From Sulfurimonas sp. HSL1-2 (GTDB lineage Bacteria > Campylobacterota > Campylobacteria > Campylobacterales > Sulfurimonadaceae): DNA of 64,000 nt. The translations under genes and the position numbers were made by a program. Of this stretch, positions 63,043 to 64,000 are shown in pieces. Positions within the stretch are counted from its first letter, which is position 1, and every line of letters starts with the position of its first letter. The stretch spans positions 1,733,573-1,797,572 of the forward strand of contig NZ_CP147914.1 in assembly GCF_039645565.1 (NCBI RefSeq). Direction: 5' to 3'. Below the pieces are notes generated by a model. The model searched no databases. It was not told the origin of the DNA and worked only from the letters and a program-made list of their open reading frames with translations.

Positions 63043-63145
63043 TTTCTCTCCCCGTAATGAAGCTTAAGTTGCATCGTAAGAGAGAAAAATAGCACCAACA
63101 TAGCATTCACGCGAATCGATGAAAAAAAAGGCCCTTCAATTCATA

Positions 63146-63164
63146 ATGTAACCTTTAGTTACAT
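63146..63164. promoter_or_regulatory. Palindrome upstream of the porin-actP operon
   Basis: ATGTAAC, 5 bases, GTTACAT: perfect 7-base arms, about 104 bases upstream of the porin start. Position suits an activator site. The binding protein is unknown; it is not a perfect CRP (TGTGA-N6-TCACA) or NssR-like (TTAAC-N4-GTTAA) site. Confidence 0.4.
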
Positions 63165-63214
63165 ATTTTATCTCCAGCATCGTTATATTGTTACTATTGG
63201 TATTGACCTGCGCC

Positions 63215-64000
63215 TTATTCGGAAGCCGGCGGTTTGATTCTGACGGTACACGTCATACCGGCGGCGACGGTAAACCCCTCCGGGACCGTGTCGATATGGA
63301 TCCGGACCGGGATACGCTGCGCCAGGCGGACCCAGGTGAAGGTCGGGTTGACGTTTGCCAGCAGCCGTTCGCCCGTGGCGTTGTCCCGGTCGGAAATCCC
63401 CCTCGCGATACTCTCGACATGCCCCTTGAGGGTGTATTTGCTTCCCAGCATTTTCATCTCGGCCGGATCACCGACGCGGATAAGGGAGAGTTTATGCTCT
63501 TCAAAATAGCCGTAGACCCAGAAGGAGTCCGCTTTGACGAGCGCCATGCGGCTCTCGCCGCGTTCGACATAGTCTCCCGCCCTGAGCAGCAGGTTCGAGA
63601 CCCAGCCGTCGCACGGCGCGCGGACAGCGGAGCGCTGCAGGTCCAGTGCAGCCGTTTCCGCACGGGCCTGCGCCTCCTCGTAGCGCGCCCTGGCGATGTC
63701 GGCTTCGAGCCGCGCATCCTCGCGGCTCTCCTGTGAAACCGTCTCACTGTCAAGGGCCGCCCGTCGTAGGTACTGGCGCTGCTTCATCTCGTACTCCGCC
63801 TTGCGGGTCCGGGCCACCGCCTCGGCTTCGTGCAGGGCATGTTCGAAACGGGCCTCGTCCACGCTAAAGAGCAGGTCGCCGCGTTTGACGAACTGGTTGT
63901 CGACAACGGCGATATGGCTGACCAGGCCGCTCACGTCGGGCGCGACCATAACGATATCCGCCCGGACACGTCCGTCGCGGGTCCATGAGCTCTCCATATA
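63215..64000 (-). CDS. HlyD/AaeA-like membrane fusion protein (5' end cut by window)
   Basis: The reading frame continues past the right edge. YMESSWTRDGRVRADIVMVA at the visible start is internal to the family (AaeA has a similar WTRD segment), so the true start lies outside. Lipoyl half SGLVSHIAVVDNQFVKRGDL, a coiled coil (about 45-115) and the second half near 120-160 are present. Adaptor of an efflux system for aromatic acids or drugs; partners must lie to the right. Confidence 0.85.
   Translation of the reverse strand, partial: YMESSWTRDGRVRADIVMVAPDVSGLVSHIAVVDNQFVKRGDLLFSVDEARFEHALHEAEAVARTRKAEYEMKQRQYLRRAALDSETVSQESREDARLEADIARARYEEAQARAETAALDLQRSAVRAPCDGWVSNLLLRAGDYVERGESRMALVKADSFWVYGYFEEHKLSLIRVGDPAEMKMLGSKYTLKGHVESIARGISDRDNATGERLLANVNPTFTWVRLAQRIPVRIHIDTVPEGFTVAAGMTCTVRIKPPASE

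Noticed and set aside
1-64000. CRISPR arrays, tRNA or rRNA genes, insertion sequences
   Set aside because: No regularly spaced repeats, no cloverleaf or rRNA-like segments and no transposase or integrase seen on either strand.

Overview
The window looks like chromosomal DNA of a GC-rich bacterium, most likely a Campylobacterota member (Sulfurimonas-like, judged from family resemblance of the OprD-type porins, cold-shock protein, Fe-SOD and two-subunit 2-oxoacid:ferredoxin oxidoreductase). That placement is inference; no rRNA or tRNA gene is present to fix it. Coding density is very high, many neighbours overlap by 1-14 bases, and about 50 protein genes are recognisable. I see no CRISPR array, insertion sequence or prophage. 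Layout from left to right: (1) 1-7387 is one minus-strand efflux operon: TetR regulator, a TolC-type outer-membrane protein carrying an extra substrate-binding-protein-like domain, an HlyD/YhiI adaptor, an RbbA-like double-ATPase/permease and a YhhJ-like permease cut by the window edge. A near-perfect palindrome sits over the promoter. (2) 7474-9853 holds a HIT protein, a TonB-C-terminus-like periplasmic protein and an amino-acid permease. (3) 9855-15926 is a molybdate operon (porin, three Mop/TOBE proteins, ModA, ModD, ModB, ModC) preceded by two ModE-type operators. (4) 16042-24871 holds a MATE exporter, a Cache-like membrane protein, a 2-oxoacid oxidoreductase whose alpha subunit carries a cytochrome-b5-like domain and a four-helix DUF2231 membrane domain, Fe-SOD, a DMT transporter and NDH-2. 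(5) 24929-31228 holds a Spy-like Met/Cys-tailed protein, an AraC regulator, an aminotransferase, a DUF815 ATPase, an epimerase, a degenerate helicase-like protein and a NYN-domain protein. (6) 31341-38744 is a large lipoprotein with cadherin/Ig-like repeats next to a two-component system. (7) 38808-42967 holds an acetyltransferase, a cold-shock gene with a long leader and a UUG start, an RhlE helicase with a similar long leader and an overlapping 59-residue gene, a small membrane protein and a flavin reductase. (8) 42985-45261 is a sharply AT-rich insert with a single large gene combining a PD-(D/E)XK-like nuclease domain and a PIN-like domain. This is the best candidate here for an undescribed, probably defensive, system. 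(9) 45262-54995 holds membrane and transport genes and a zinc-sensing diguanylate cyclase (DgcZ). (10) 55081-63042 is an acetate module: porin, DUF485, ActP, CBS/DUF294 regulator, exonuclease, acetyl-CoA synthetase. Between actP and the regulator lies an 11-bp-armed inverted repeat that competes with a second hairpin beside the regulator's ribosome-binding site, a layout typical of a cis-regulatory RNA. (11) An AaeA/EmrA-like adaptor runs off the right edge. How the parts work together: the acetate block would import acetate across both membranes, activate it to acetyl-CoA and regulate this through the CBS/DUF294 protein. The molybdate block would repress itself when molybdate is plentiful and buffer the oxyanion with Mop proteins. 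The oxidoreductase fusion may couple 2-oxoacid oxidation or reductive carboxylation to the membrane.
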